Assembly: GCF_026805325.1 (NCBI RefSeq)
Contig: NZ_JAPRAT010000001.1
Span: 165,980-229,979 of the forward strand
DNA: 64,000 nt
Direction of reading: 5' to 3'
Source: Natronobacillus azotifigens
Lineage (GTDB): Bacteria > Bacillota > Bacilli > Bacillales > Amphibacillaceae
Position numbers and translations under genes: made by a program. Every line of letters begins with the position of its first letter. The stretch's first letter is position 1. Shown one piece after another: positions 33,362-41,603 of the stretch. The notes under the pieces are model-generated. The model was not told where the DNA came from, made no database searches, and saw only the letters and a program-made list of their open reading frames with translations.

Positions 33362-34021
33362 ATGAATTTGGATTTTAGCCAAATCGTGCCTTATATTCCT
33401 TTTATGCTAGAAGGAATATGGGTAACAATACGATTTGTAATAGTAGCAATTATCCTTGGATTTATTTTAGGTACATTGCTAGCTCTTTGTAAAATTAGCA
33501 GTATTCGGTTACTAAGAGCAATTGCTGGCAGCTACACATCTATTTTCCGGGGAACACCATTAATTTTACAATTGATGCTGTTTCATTATGCGGTACCACA
33601 ACTTACAGGTTATGACATTACACCATTTATGTCCGCAATATTGGCGTTTGGTTTAAATTCAGCAGCGTATGTTTCAGAAATCATTCGCGCAGGCATTCAA
33701 GCGGTTGATAAAGGGCAAACAGAAGCGGCAAAAGCACTTGGTGTTCCTTATCGTGAAATGATGATCGATATTATTTTACCACAAGCAATGAAAAACATAT
33801 TGCCTGCATTGATGAATGAGTTCATTACATTAACAAAAGAATCAGCGCTTGTTTCTACGATTGGATATTTAGATTTAATGCGTCGTTCACAGGTTGTTGG
33901 ATCTAGTCTATTTCGGAACTTTGAACCATTACTTTTCGTTGGTGTGATATACTGGCTTATGGTTACGGGATTATCTGTACTTGGTAGAATGGTTGAACGG
34001 AGGTTGAATGTTAGTGATTAA
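33362..34021 (+). CDS. Amino-acid ABC transporter permease (HisM family)
   Basis: A 219-residue permease of the His/Glu/Gln/Arg/opine class with about five helices and the EAA loop [30 protein letters not shown]. Begins [26 protein letters not shown] 33362 follows GAGGTGTAAGGC. Its 3' end overlaps the ATPase gene start by 14 bases, showing translational coupling. Confidence 0.93.
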   Translation: MNLDFSQIVPYIPFMLEGIWVTIRFVIVAIILGFILGTLLALCKISSIRLLRAIAGSYTSIFRGTPLILQLMLFHYAVPQLTGYDITPFMSAILAFGLNSAAYVSEIIRAGIQAVDKGQTEAAKALGVPYREMMIDIILPQAMKNILPALMNEFITLTKESALVSTIGYLDLMRRSQVVGSSLFRNFEPLLFVGVIYWLMVTGLSVLGRMVERRLNVSD

Positions 34022-34736
34022 GGTAGAAAATTTATCGAAAAAATTTGGGGATAATGAAGTTCTTAAAGATATATCTGCAGAGGTAAAAAAAGGAGAAGTG
34101 GTTTCTATTATCGGACCTTCTGGCTCTGGAAAATCGACCTTTCTTCGTTGTATTAATTTATTGGAAAAACCAACAGCTGGGAAGATTTTTGTTGCTGGAC
34201 AAGAGTTAACAGATCCAAAAATTAATGTAACAAAAGCACGAGAAAAAGTAGGAATGGTATTTCAGCACTTTCATTTATTTCCACATCTAACGGTGCTTGA
34301 GAATTTAACCTATGCTCCAATGAAAGTTAAAAAAGAAACGAAAACAGTTGCACAAGAAAAAGCACGTGAACTACTTCTTAAGGTTGGCTTAGCTGAAAAA
34401 GCTGATGCTTATCCGAATAGTCTTTCTGGCGGGCAGAAACAGCGTGTTGCTATCGCTAGGGCGTTATCGATGGAGCCGGATTTAATGTTGTTTGACGAAC
34501 CGACTTCTGCGCTTGATCCAGAGATGGTTAAGGAAGTGTTAGATGTCATGAAAGATTTGGCCCATTCCGGAATGACTATGGCAGTAGTGACACACGAGAT
34601 GGGATTTGCGCGCGAAGTAGCAGATCGAGTGTTATTTCTTGATGAAGGTCGTTTGGTGGAGTCAGGAGAGCCTATTCCGTTTTTTGAAAATCCTCAAACC
34701 GAACGCGCAAAAAGTTTTCTAGACAAAATTTTATAA
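34008..34736 (+). CDS. Amino-acid ABC transporter ATP-binding protein
   Basis: A 242-residue ATPase with Walker [11 protein letters not shown]-loop [10 protein letters not shown], signature [15 protein letters not shown], Walker [16 protein letters not shown] and [15 protein letters not shown]. All are typical of the GlnQ/ArtM class. Start ATG 34008 is four bases after GGAGG; GTG 34014 at ten-base spacing is an equally possible start. It ends the importer operon before a very strong terminator. Confidence 0.93.
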   Translation: MLVIKVENLSKKFGDNEVLKDISAEVKKGEVVSIIGPSGSGKSTFLRCINLLEKPTAGKIFVAGQELTDPKINVTKAREKVGMVFQHFHLFPHLTVLENLTYAPMKVKKETKTVAQEKARELLLKVGLAEKADAYPNSLSGGQKQRVAIARALSMEPDLMLFDEPTSALDPEMVKEVLDVMKDLAHSGMTMAVVTHEMGFAREVADRVLFLDEGRLVESGEPIPFFENPQTERAKSFLDKIL

Positions 34737-34753
34737 TCTTTTTAGATATTCAG

Positions 34754-34796
34754 AAAATAGCGTTCGTGAGTAGTAACTCACGAACGCTATTTTTAA
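34754..34796 (+). terminator. Terminator of amino-acid importer operon
   Basis: AAATAGCGTTCGTGAG / CTCACGAACGCTATTT, a 16-bp perfect stem with a 6-base loop, followed by TTAAT. Confidence 0.95.
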
Positions 34797-34863
34797 TGGA
34801 AATTCGGATGTTCTGTCTTCATGGCACCTATATTATTATTCTTTTATTTATAAACTGTATTGA

Positions 34864-34892
34864 TTGACCGTTATTCGGCATAATTATATAAT
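34864..34892 (+). promoter_or_regulatory. Sigma-A promoter upstream of repeat and DUF5392 gene
   Basis: TTGACC (34864-34869), 17 bases, TATAAT (34887-34892). Transcription from it would run through the reversed repeat copy at 34906-35063 before reaching the gene at 35098. Confidence 0.65.
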
Positions 34893-34905
34893 AGTAGATA
34901 ACAAG

Positions 34906-35063
34906 ATAAAATGAAATTTAAATCAGTGGGGTTTTTTAGGTAACCTCATACTGATTGTTAGCTGAAGCTTTCGGGGCATTAGCCACCGTTATTCCACTTA
35001 AATTGCTCAGATATTCTTGTTGCTTTATGGTGGAAGTCATATGGAAGATTGCTTCGGGATAAA
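34906..35063 (-). repeat. Two-hairpin repeat copy, reversed
   Basis: Starts ATAAAATGAAATTTAAATCAG and ends GATTGCTTCGGGATAAAA. Both hairpins have drifted but stay recognisable. It forms the 5' leader of the next gene in antisense orientation. Confidence 0.88.
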
Positions 35064-35097
35064 ACAGTTAAGTTAGACAACTAGAAAGGAGCTAATA

Positions 35098-35541
35098 ATG
35101 AATCCTTCCCATTTTGAACATTTACCTCCATTTATTAAAAAAGAAATGGAAAAAATCGCTGAAAAAGTACAACCGTTATTAAAGAAAAACACAACCTATT
35201 TTATGTTTGGTTTACCACTGATGCTTGTAGGTGGATTAAATATTGCGATGCACTACACGCAAGGAAGCTTAACGATGAACAGTATACTTGTGCCAGCAAT
35301 TTATGCGTTGATGGCTGCTATTGGTCTTGCTCTTTTTCAAGAATCAAGAGGCCTTAAAAAACAAATTCATCGAATTGGAAAGGCTCATATGGTTGAGCGG
35401 ATCAAGCAAAGTGACATCATAGAAGAAAATAGAAAACAAATCTATATATTAACTGTAGAAAAGCAAACGAAGATGGATTTACAGCCATTCTTTAAGTTTC
35501 TAACAGAAGAAAATAAAGAACGTCAAAATACGTATTTTTAA
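35098..35541 (+). CDS. DUF5392 (YwnF-like) membrane protein
   Basis: A 147-residue protein with a charged N-terminal helix, two membrane segments (about residues 36-54 and 64-82) and a long basic cytoplasmic tail. The layout and the PPFIKKEMEKIAEKVQPLL start resemble the DUF5392/YwnF family, which has no assigned role. ATG 35098 follows AAAGGAGCTAATA. Shares a bidirectional terminator with sda. Confidence 0.65.
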   Translation: MNPSHFEHLPPFIKKEMEKIAEKVQPLLKKNTTYFMFGLPLMLVGGLNIAMHYTQGSLTMNSILVPAIYALMAAIGLALFQESRGLKKQIHRIGKAHMVERIKQSDIIEENRKQIYILTVEKQTKMDLQPFFKFLTEENKERQNTYF

Positions 35542-35580
35542 AAAAAGCAAGCCCAGTTTTTCAACTGGACTTGCTTTTAT
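35541..35580. terminator. Bidirectional terminator, DUF5392 gene / sda
   Basis: AAAAGCAAGCCCAGTTT / AACTGGACTTGCTTTT with flanking A and T runs. Its right arm is also the last codons of sda. Confidence 0.88.
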
Positions 35581-35719
35581 GGTAATAAGGAACTTCTTGT
35601 AAGGTGATTTTCCGTTCAATAATTTCTAATAATAACAGATAAATGAAATGGCGGTCTAACTTATACTTTAATGCGGCAAAATAAGCTTCGACTAATAGTT
35701 CATTGGTTAATTCCTTCAT
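35561..35719 (-). CDS. sda: Sda family sporulation checkpoint protein
   Basis: A 52-residue two-helix protein. MKELTNELLVEAYFAALKYKLDRHFIYLL follows the Sda pattern (MRKLSDELLIESYFKA...LNRDFIEL). Sda binds the sporulation kinases KinA/KinB and blocks phosphorelay entry when DNA replication is disturbed. ATG 35719 follows GAGGGGATTCGA; the longer frame from 35764 includes that site. No DnaA boxes (TTATNCACA) were seen upstream, unlike B. subtilis. The C-terminal tail (KSKSS) is encoded inside a terminator hairpin and looks family-atypical. Confidence 0.85.
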   Translation of the reverse strand: MKELTNELLVEAYFAALKYKLDRHFIYLLLLEIIERKITLQEVPYYHKSKSS

Positions 35720-35901
35720 TCGAATCCCCTCTTTCGCTAAGTTAGTTAATCTTTCGTTTCTCAAGTGGAAAATTCTTTTGAAAGTTGTCTTATTACTTTT
35801 ACATACAATAAGTAGTTGTTAAATTCCAAAAAATCATTTAATATGATTGTTAGCAAGAATTACGAGTTATTTTGACTTGTGTTCGTTTATGAGGTGAAAA
35901 G

Positions 35902-36126
35902 ATGCAATTTTTACTAGACTCTATGCAGTCGCCAGTGAATAATTTTCTTGGTATATTTTTATATTTAACATTATTGATTGTTCTCACTATTGTAGTGGTC
36001 ACGTTATTACTTTTCTTGATTCCGAACAAGCTTACTACACGAATAAAGAATGCAATAATTGGTGGAATAACTTTTCTCGCTGTAGTCATTTGGTTTTATG
36101 TAGTGATCCTTAGTCGCTTTCGTTAA
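35902..36126 (+). CDS. Small two-helix membrane protein
   Basis: A 74-residue protein with two membrane helices (about 14-40 and 49-70) joined by a short basic loop (PNKLTTRIKNA). ATG 35902 follows GAGGTGAAAAG, a good ribosome site. I do not recognise the family. It is monocistronic, with a terminator-like hairpin 130 bases downstream. Confidence 0.72.
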   Translation: MQFLLDSMQSPVNNFLGIFLYLTLLIVLTIVVVTLLLFLIPNKLTTRIKNAIIGGITFLAVVIWFYVVILSRFR

Positions 36127-36215
36127 CTTTTCATTAATAATCTTTCCCGTTTAATGGAATTTTAAACCTATATTTTCAAAAGATAGATAAATGTGAGTAA
36201 ATGAATGGCATCGGT

Positions 36216-36236
36216 ATATTTTATTTGATAAAATAT
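36216..36236. promoter_or_regulatory. Perfect AT-rich palindrome upstream of moxR
   Basis: ATATTTTAT-TTG-ATAAAATAT, a 9-bp perfect inverted repeat with a 3-base centre, about 90 bases before the MoxR gene. Could be an operator; chance is possible in AT-rich DNA. Confidence 0.35.
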
Positions 36237-36256
36237 GAATTAAGCATAAGTGAAAA

Positions 36257-36291
36257 TAAAAAAAAGAAGTAGGGGATTACTTCTTTTTTTT
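36257..36291 (+). terminator. Terminator-like hairpin before moxR
   Basis: AAAAAAAGAAGTA / TACTTCTTTTTTT around GGGGAT, 35 bases before the MoxR gene. It ends the upstream gene or attenuates the MoxR operon. Confidence 0.75.
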
Positions 36292-36326
36292 ATTTAAATG
36301 AAAACGCAATCAATAGGGGGATTTAG

Positions 36327-37286
36327 ATGGATACAGTAGATATTGAAACATTGGCAAAGAAAGTGAAAGACAATATTCAACAAGTAATCGTTGGTAAAGA
36401 GGATGTAATTGATCAGATGCTTGTAGCTTTATTAGCATCACGCCATGTACTTCTTGAGGATGTACCTGGTACGGGAAAAACGCTATTAGCTAAGACACTA
36501 GCAGCTTCGCTAGATTGTACATATAAACGAGTGCAGTTTACCCCTGATTTATTACCTACAGATGTCACAGGTCTAACTATTTATCGACCACAAACAGGTG
36601 AATTTGATTTTCAGCCGGGACCTGTTTTTACCAATGTTTTATTGGCAGATGAAATTAATCGTGCTACCCCAAGAACACAATCAAGTCTGTTAGAAAGCAT
36701 GGAAGAACATCAAGTGACCATTGATGGAAAAACGCATGTACTAGAACAACCATTTTTCGTTATAGCAACGCAAAACCCAATTGAGAGTCAAGGTACTTTT
36801 CCTTTGCCGGAGGCACAATTGGATCGATTCTTTTTAAAAATTAACATTGGTTATCCAAGTAAAGATGAAGGGGTAAAAATCCTAAAGCGGTTTAAAAAAA
36901 CAACCCCGCTTCTCGATTTGGCACCTGTCATAGATCAAGTAGAATTAGTGAAAGCACAGAAACAATTTACAGATATTGAGGTTACGGAGCCTTTGTATCA
37001 GTACATTATAGAAATAGTTGAACAATCACGGAAGCATGAAGATGTTGAAATCGGGATTAGTCCACGTGGATCACAGGCTTTATTAAGAGCAGCGCAGGCC
37101 TATGCGGCAATCAAGGGTAGAAACTATGTTATTCCAGATGATGTAAAAGCTATGGCTGTTGGGGTGCTTAGTCATCGCTTAGTTCTGAATCCGATGGCAA
37201 GTCGCGCACAAAATGGGAAAGAAAAAGTGATAAAAAGTTTGCTCAAACAGGTACACGTTCCAACGGAAAATAAAGAGGAGTTGTAA
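36327..37286 (+). CDS. MoxR family AAA+ ATPase
   Basis: A 319-residue AAA+ chaperone-like ATPase. Walker A is EDVPGTGKTLLAK, Walker B is VLLADEINRATPRTQ, sensor 1 is VIATQNPIESQGTFPLPEAQLDRF and the lid holds ISPRGSQALLRAAQA. MoxR proteins work with the DUF58 and membrane partners encoded next to them, in envelope or protein-complex maturation. ATG 36327 follows AGGGGGATTTAG. Separated by 3 bases from the DUF58 gene. Confidence 0.93.
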   Translation: MDTVDIETLAKKVKDNIQQVIVGKEDVIDQMLVALLASRHVLLEDVPGTGKTLLAKTLAASLDCTYKRVQFTPDLLPTDVTGLTIYRPQTGEFDFQPGPVFTNVLLADEINRATPRTQSSLLESMEEHQVTIDGKTHVLEQPFFVIATQNPIESQGTFPLPEAQLDRFFLKINIGYPSKDEGVKILKRFKKTTPLLDLAPVIDQVELVKAQKQFTDIEVTEPLYQYIIEIVEQSRKHEDVEIGISPRGSQALLRAAQAYAAIKGRNYVIPDDVKAMAVGVLSHRLVLNPMASRAQNGKEKVIKSLLKQVHVPTENKEEL

Positions 37287-37289
37287 TAG

Positions 37290-38387
37290 ATGAATATTTC
37301 CTGGATCATTTTTATTTTGGTTCTTATCATCTATTTTCAGATTTTTCTTTATAACAAATGGGGTCTGAGTAAAATTAGTTACCATCGTAGTTTTGATAAA
37401 TCTTACGTTTTTGCGAAACAAGAAGTTGTTATGGTGGATCAGGTATCCAATAAAAAATTATTACCATTACCTTGGGTTCGATTAGAAGCAAAGATTAATC
37501 GTAATTTACAGTTACACCAAATGGAAGATGAAGTATCAGAAGATAGTGAATTTCATCGTACATTGTTTACTTTATTGCCTTACCAAAAAGTAACAAGGAA
37601 ACATTATTTGACATGTATGAAGCGTGGTGTTTATCCATTAACTTCGGTAGCACTAACGGTAGGAGATTTGTTTGGGTTTCAAGAAATTTTTCATCTCTAT
37701 CAAACCAATGCAACAATTACGGTCTATCCAGAACTACTTTCTTTCGAAGAGATACCATTGCCTGCACATCGATTTTTAGGAGATCAAACAGTAAAACGTT
37801 GGATTATGGAAGATCCTTTCCTTACTGTAGGTACACGAGACTACCAATCTACAGATCCTGCTCATCGTATTAATTGGAAAGCTTCTGCAAGAACAAATCA
37901 AATGCAAGTAAATGTTCATGACTATACAGCTGATCATGATATAATTATCCTATTTAATGCAGATCAATCGGATGATATCTGGTTACCTATTGAAGATGAA
38001 GCATTATTTGAACAAGCATTAAGCTATGCTGCGACAATAACACATTACTTACTAGAAAATGGAGAGCGAGTAGGTTTTGGAACGAATGCCGTTTTAGAGG
38101 ATGATAAGTCAGAAAAGAATCCACCATTTGTTCAAATAGAAGCAGATGCAGGTAATGGACATTTTTATCATGTATTAGATAGAATGGCAAATTTAACGTA
38201 TCAAAGAAGTAGAAATTTTCACTATTTGTTGGATTTATATCAGGAAGAAAAAAATAGAAAGCAAGATTTTTTGATTATTACAAAGTATGTAAACGAAAGA
38301 ATGGAAAAAGAGATTGACGAAATCAAAAAAAATGGAAATACTGTTGAAATTCTCACTATGGGACGCCTAGAGGAGGAATTAGCATAA
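37290..38387 (+). CDS. DUF58 domain protein (von Willebrand A-like)
   Basis: A 365-residue protein with an N-terminal membrane helix and a DUF58 domain. The family signature is DPAHRINWKASARTNQMQVNVHDYT near residue 190, with a VWA-like fold after it (HDIIILFNADQS). Usually paired with MoxR. Its stop codon overlaps the ATG of the next gene by one base. Membrane-associated; molecular role unknown. Confidence 0.9.
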   Translation: MNISWIIFILVLIIYFQIFLYNKWGLSKISYHRSFDKSYVFAKQEVVMVDQVSNKKLLPLPWVRLEAKINRNLQLHQMEDEVSEDSEFHRTLFTLLPYQKVTRKHYLTCMKRGVYPLTSVALTVGDLFGFQEIFHLYQTNATITVYPELLSFEEIPLPAHRFLGDQTVKRWIMEDPFLTVGTRDYQSTDPAHRINWKASARTNQMQVNVHDYTADHDIIILFNADQSDDIWLPIEDEALFEQALSYAATITHYLLENGERVGFGTNAVLEDDKSEKNPPFVQIEADAGNGHFYHVLDRMANLTYQRSRNFHYLLDLYQEEKNRKQDFLIITKYVNERMEKEIDEIKKNGNTVEILTMGRLEEELA

Positions 38388-39703
38388 TGAAAAGGTATAT
38401 GATGAAATTCTTCTACAGTTTTCTAGAGTATCTCGCTTTATTTCCGGTTTTCCTCTGGTTCAATGGCTTGCTCTTATCGAATACGTTTGATGGATTTGAT
38501 TGGTTTTATTTGTTAGGTTATTATTGGCTAGGCATAATGGTCGGGAGCTGGTTCAATAAACAGGTATTACAATGGGGAAACATCCTGCTTCTGTCAGGAA
38601 TCTTCATTTATTTCTTTGATATGAATACGCTTTGGATTACTTTACTTGTGTTTGTACTAATGAGTGCGATTCTATATCGAGGTATTTTGTATGCAAACGA
38701 GAGTTCAGATCAAATCTTTCGACTAGAACTGATGTGGGCTTTTAGCGTACCATTATACTTTATTAGTTACCCAATCTTTCGTTGGGCAGCAACGTTCGAT
38801 TATGATGAAAATTTACTCTCCTTCGTTGGAGTCGTGTTTATGGTGCTGCTTTTATTTCTTTTAAATAACGACCATTTGAAAAATGCAACGTTGGCAAAAG
38901 GAGATAGGAAGCGCATCAATCATAAAGTTCTACGTCAAAATCGCTTTTATTTGATTATGTTGTTTGTTGTGGTTTTTCTCATTACGCAATACAATGTCGT
39001 TCGATCTGTACTAAGTTATTTTGCTCGATCTGTATTTCAATTTTTCCTTTGGTTGCTTCAGCTTTTTCAAGGCAGCCCTGAAGAAGAGGGGCGCATAGGT
39101 CCAGCGGGGGAAATGGATTTCTTTGTTACAGAAGAGACTAGTGAACGATCACGGCTTGCAGAAATAATTGATCAAATACTGTATACTGTTATTACGATTT
39201 TATTAATAATTGCCGTTTTGATTTTGGTTTACATCGCTTTCAAAAAACTATCAAGGTTACTCGTAAGGTTTAGTCAATTTGTTCGACACATCATTGGTGT
39301 ACTTGCAAATAAATCAGATAAATGGAATCAAACTTCCAAAACAGGTTATGATGATGAAAAAGAATCATTGCTCGAACTAAATTGGCACAAGAAAATTGTT
39401 GATAATACGAAAAAATTTGTAAGAAAAAGATTTGCTAAAAGAATAAATTGGGAAAAACTCACTGACCAAGAAAAAGTACGTTTTCTTTACAAGCAATTTA
39501 TTATCCAAGCTGAGCGGGATGGATATCAGATTCAGGCAAGCGACACAGCGCTAGAAGCAGTAACTCTTGTCAATGACGAATGGATATTAACAGAGCATGA
39601 ACGGGAAACACTTGCTAAGCTATATAGCAGGGCGAGATATAGTAACGAACCATTGGAAGATGTAAAAATCTTAGACCAGTTTACGAAATTGCATCATAAG
39701 TAG
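38387..39703 (+). CDS. DUF4129-type membrane protein of MoxR operon
   Basis: A 438-residue membrane protein: about six N-terminal helices, two further helices (near 190 and 270-295), then a soluble C-terminal domain (RFLYKQFIIQAERDGYQIQASDTALEA...LAKLYSRARYSNEPL) typical of DUF4129. In the common MoxR-DUF58-TgpA layout this third protein also carries an extracytoplasmic transglutaminase domain with Cys-His-Asp. Here the loop between helices is only about 75 residues and no such domain is visible. Its stop is followed within 2 bases by a repeat copy. Confidence 0.82.
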   Translation: MKRYMMKFFYSFLEYLALFPVFLWFNGLLLSNTFDGFDWFYLLGYYWLGIMVGSWFNKQVLQWGNILLLSGIFIYFFDMNTLWITLLVFVLMSAILYRGILYANESSDQIFRLELMWAFSVPLYFISYPIFRWAATFDYDENLLSFVGVVFMVLLLFLLNNDHLKNATLAKGDRKRINHKVLRQNRFYLIMLFVVVFLITQYNVVRSVLSYFARSVFQFFLWLLQLFQGSPEEEGRIGPAGEMDFFVTEETSERSRLAEIIDQILYTVITILLIIAVLILVYIAFKKLSRLLVRFSQFVRHIIGVLANKSDKWNQTSKTGYDDEKESLLELNWHKKIVDNTKKFVRKRFAKRINWEKLTDQEKVRFLYKQFIIQAERDGYQIQASDTALEAVTLVNDEWILTEHERETLAKLYSRARYSNEPLEDVKILDQFTKLHHK

Positions 39704-39705
39704 CC

Positions 39706-39867
39706 CTTTATCCAGGAGCAACCGTTCGTAAGACAAGGAGAATAACGAGTTGTTTACGGGAAAGTAATGGATGCTAGCACCTCGAATGGTTTAAGGGCCT
39801 TTAGGTCATCCTTTAGCATTAACAATCAGTGGGGGAATACCTAAAAGCTCCCACGTTTCAATTTATC
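39706..39867 (+). repeat. Two-hairpin repeat copy (long form, damaged end)
   Basis: Starts TTTATCCAGGAGCAACCG right after the DUF4129 stop. Contains GGGCCTTTAGGTCATCCTTT of the long form. Hairpin I has a deletion, and the end lacks CTGATTGAAG (CCCACGTTTCAATTTAT). Confidence 0.9.
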
Positions 39868-39887
39868 GGATGAAATAAGCATTTTAA

Positions 39888-39916
39888 TTGACGAGAAAAT
39901 AAATATTTTGTACGAT
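39888..39916 (+). promoter_or_regulatory. Promoter of MhqD-like gene
   Basis: TTGACG (39888-39893), 17 bases, TACGAT (39911-39916); a 16-bp palindrome directly follows at the expected start of transcription. Confidence 0.65.
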
Positions 39917-39926
39917 TACCTTGAAT

Positions 39927-39942
39927 TCGAAATATATTTCGA
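39927..39942. promoter_or_regulatory. Perfect 16-bp palindrome, repressor operator candidate
   Basis: TCGAAATATATTTCGA, a perfect palindrome placed about 10 bases after the -10 box and 14 bases before the start codon. This is ideal for a MarR/DUF24-type repressor such as those (MhqR, YodB) that control mhqD-like genes in Bacilli. Identity of the regulator is inferred. Confidence 0.6.
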
Positions 39943-39956
39943 TTGGAGGATGGATA

Positions 39957-40559
39957 ATGAAACATATTTTTCAAGCAGGAAAAAAGGAACATCCAACACT
40001 TTTATTACTACATGGTACAGGTGGATCAGAAAAAGATCTATTATCACTTGCTGAAGTAATAGACCCTAATGCTAGTGTATTAAGCGTTCGAGGTAACGTG
40101 TTAGAAAATGGAATGTCTAGATTCTTTCGTCGCTTAGAGGAAGGCGTATTTGATGAAGAAGACCTCATTAATCGCACGGTAGAACTCAATGATTTTCTTA
40201 CAGAAGCTGCAAAAGAATACAATTTTGATCGAGATAATGTGATTGCCATTGGCTATTCCAATGGTGCAAATATAGCTGGAAGTTTGTTATTTCATCATGA
40301 AGATAGTTTACGCGCAGCAATTTTACATCATCCGATGGTGCCAAGACGCAATGTGGATATACCTAATCTTGCCGAGGTGAAAGTGTTTATTGGAGCAGGA
40401 ATCAACGATCCACTTTGTTCTGCACAAGAGACAAAAGAGCTAGCAACAATCTTAACCGACCATCATGCCGAAGTGTCGGTTCATTGGGAAGAAAATGGTC
40501 ATCAACTAACACAAACTGAAGTGGAAGCTGCAGCTGAATGGTACAGAACGTTATCATAA
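39957..40559 (+). CDS. mhqD: MhqD-like carboxylesterase / phospholipase
   Basis: A 200-residue alpha/beta hydrolase very close in pattern to Bacillus MhqD (YodD): LLLLHGTGGSEKDLL, VLSVRGNVLENGMSRFFRRL, nucleophile elbow AIGYSNGANIA and HHPMVPRR, with Asp in INDPLCS and His in ENGHQLT. MhqD belongs to the response to quinones and catechols. ATG 39957 follows GGAGGATGGATA; the frame from 39921 runs over the operator. Monocistronic with its own promoter and palindromic operator. Confidence 0.88.
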   Translation: MKHIFQAGKKEHPTLLLLHGTGGSEKDLLSLAEVIDPNASVLSVRGNVLENGMSRFFRRLEEGVFDEEDLINRTVELNDFLTEAAKEYNFDRDNVIAIGYSNGANIAGSLLFHHEDSLRAAILHHPMVPRRNVDIPNLAEVKVFIGAGINDPLCSAQETKELATILTDHHAEVSVHWEENGHQLTQTEVEAAAEWYRTLS

Positions 40560-40603
40560 CCTATTCAAGTAACATTAGGTTTAAAGAAGTAAGATGAATT
40601 TCA

Positions 40604-40784
40604 TTTATCCCGAAGCAACCGTCCGTAAGATTCCCACTTCAAAATAACTAGAAAAGCAAGTTGTTTAAGTGGGCGTAACGGACGCTAGCACCCCGAATGG
40701 TTCAAGGGCCTTTAGGTCATCCTTTAGGACTAACAATCAGCGGGGGAATACCTAAAAACCCCACTGATTGAAGTTTCATTTTAT
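40604..40784 (+). repeat. Two-hairpin repeat copy (long form)
   Basis: Well preserved: TTTATCCCGAAGCAACCG start, both hairpins, the GGGCCTTTAGGTCATCCTTT insert and the GAAGTTTCATTTTAT end. It lies between the mhqD-like stop and its terminator. Confidence 0.93.
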
Positions 40785-40800
40785 TTGTTTATAGCGATTT

Positions 40801-40842
40801 AATAACATCCGTGAGTAATTACTCACGGATGTTATTTTTTTC
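40801..40842 (+). terminator. Terminator downstream of mhqD-like gene
   Basis: AATAACATCCGTGAGTAA / TTACTCACGGATGTTATT followed by TTTTT. The repeat copy lies between it and the gene. Confidence 0.93.
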
Positions 40843-41128
40843 AGTAGAACTAATTGATCTTCAAATCGCTGTTAAGACTCTTATATCAAAACCATTTAGA
40901 AAAGTAAAAGTTGATTCACTTTGTATCGTTTAACGAACAATCAGTGATGATGGCTAAAGGCCTCATTATCCACTCCAAGTTCGTACTGATCAACTACCTC
41001 ACAAAATAATAGCCCCTAGGTGAATCGTAACGAGTTATACCTTCCCTTTATTTTCTAGTTAGAAATCACTTGTATAGCAAATGAGCACCATCTTGAGCAA
41101 TCTTTTATCTTTTTATTTAAAATACCTA
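40843..41128. other. Gene-free interval
   Basis: About 285 bases before the GntR promoter. No gene, repeat copy or convincing structure is seen. Confidence 0.4.
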
Positions 41129-41157
41129 TTTACAAATGGTTAAATTTCAATTAAAAT
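41129..41157 (+). promoter_or_regulatory. Promoter of GntR-ABC-sigma operon
   Basis: TTTACA (41129-41134), 17 bases, TAAAAT (41152-41157). Confidence 0.65.
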
Positions 41158-41158
41158 T

Positions 41159-41196
41159 CAACTGTACTAATAAGACTAATACGGTTATTACAGTTG
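41159..41196. promoter_or_regulatory. Inverted repeat, GntR operator candidate
   Basis: CAACTGTA (41159-41166) and TACAGTTG (41189-41196), a perfect 8-bp inverted repeat just after the -10 box and before the gene for the YtrA-type regulator; probable autoregulation site. Confidence 0.55.
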
Positions 41197-41210
41197 GGTA
41201 GGTGATGATA

Positions 41211-41603
41211 ATGATATTTGATCTAGATTTACGAAGTCGTGATCCAATTTATCAGCAACTGGTTGATAAGTTTAAAGAATTAATTATAAGTAATATTTTA
41301 AAACAAGATGAACAACTCCCGTCTGTACGTGTGTTAGCGCAACAGTTAACAATCAACCCAAATACGATTCAAAAAGCCTATCGAGAATTGGAATCACAAG
41401 GCTATATCTATTCTGTGAAAGGAAAGGGAAGTTTTGTAGACGCAACAGCTCAAGTAGAAAATCGTGCTGCCTTAAAAGAAATAGAAGGTGAACTAATGAA
41501 ATTAATGAAAGAGGCAATGTTTCTCGGTTTAGATAAATCTGATTTAAAGAAATTAGTTGATCAAGCAAAAGAAGAATCAGGAGGGGGAATAGCAAATGAT
41601 TAG
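41211..41603 (+). CDS. GntR family transcriptional regulator (YtrA subfamily)
   Basis: A 130-residue regulator: winged helix in residues 10-75 (DPIYQQLVDKFKELI, LPSVRVLAQQLTINPNTIQKAYRELESQGYIYSVKGKGSFV) and a short helical tail, the size and form of the YtrA subfamily, which controls ABC transporter operons. ATG 41211 after AGGTGATGATA is chosen over GTG 41202. It overlaps the ATPase gene by 8 bases. An inverted repeat overlaps its promoter. Confidence 0.9.
   Translation: MIFDLDLRSRDPIYQQLVDKFKELIISNILKQDEQLPSVRVLAQQLTINPNTIQKAYRELESQGYIYSVKGKGSFVDATAQVENRAALKEIEGELMKLMKEAMFLGLDKSDLKKLVDQAKEESGGGIAND

Noticed and set aside
35720..35900. DnaA-box control of sda as in B. subtilis
   Set aside because: No TTATNCACA match was found upstream of this sda.
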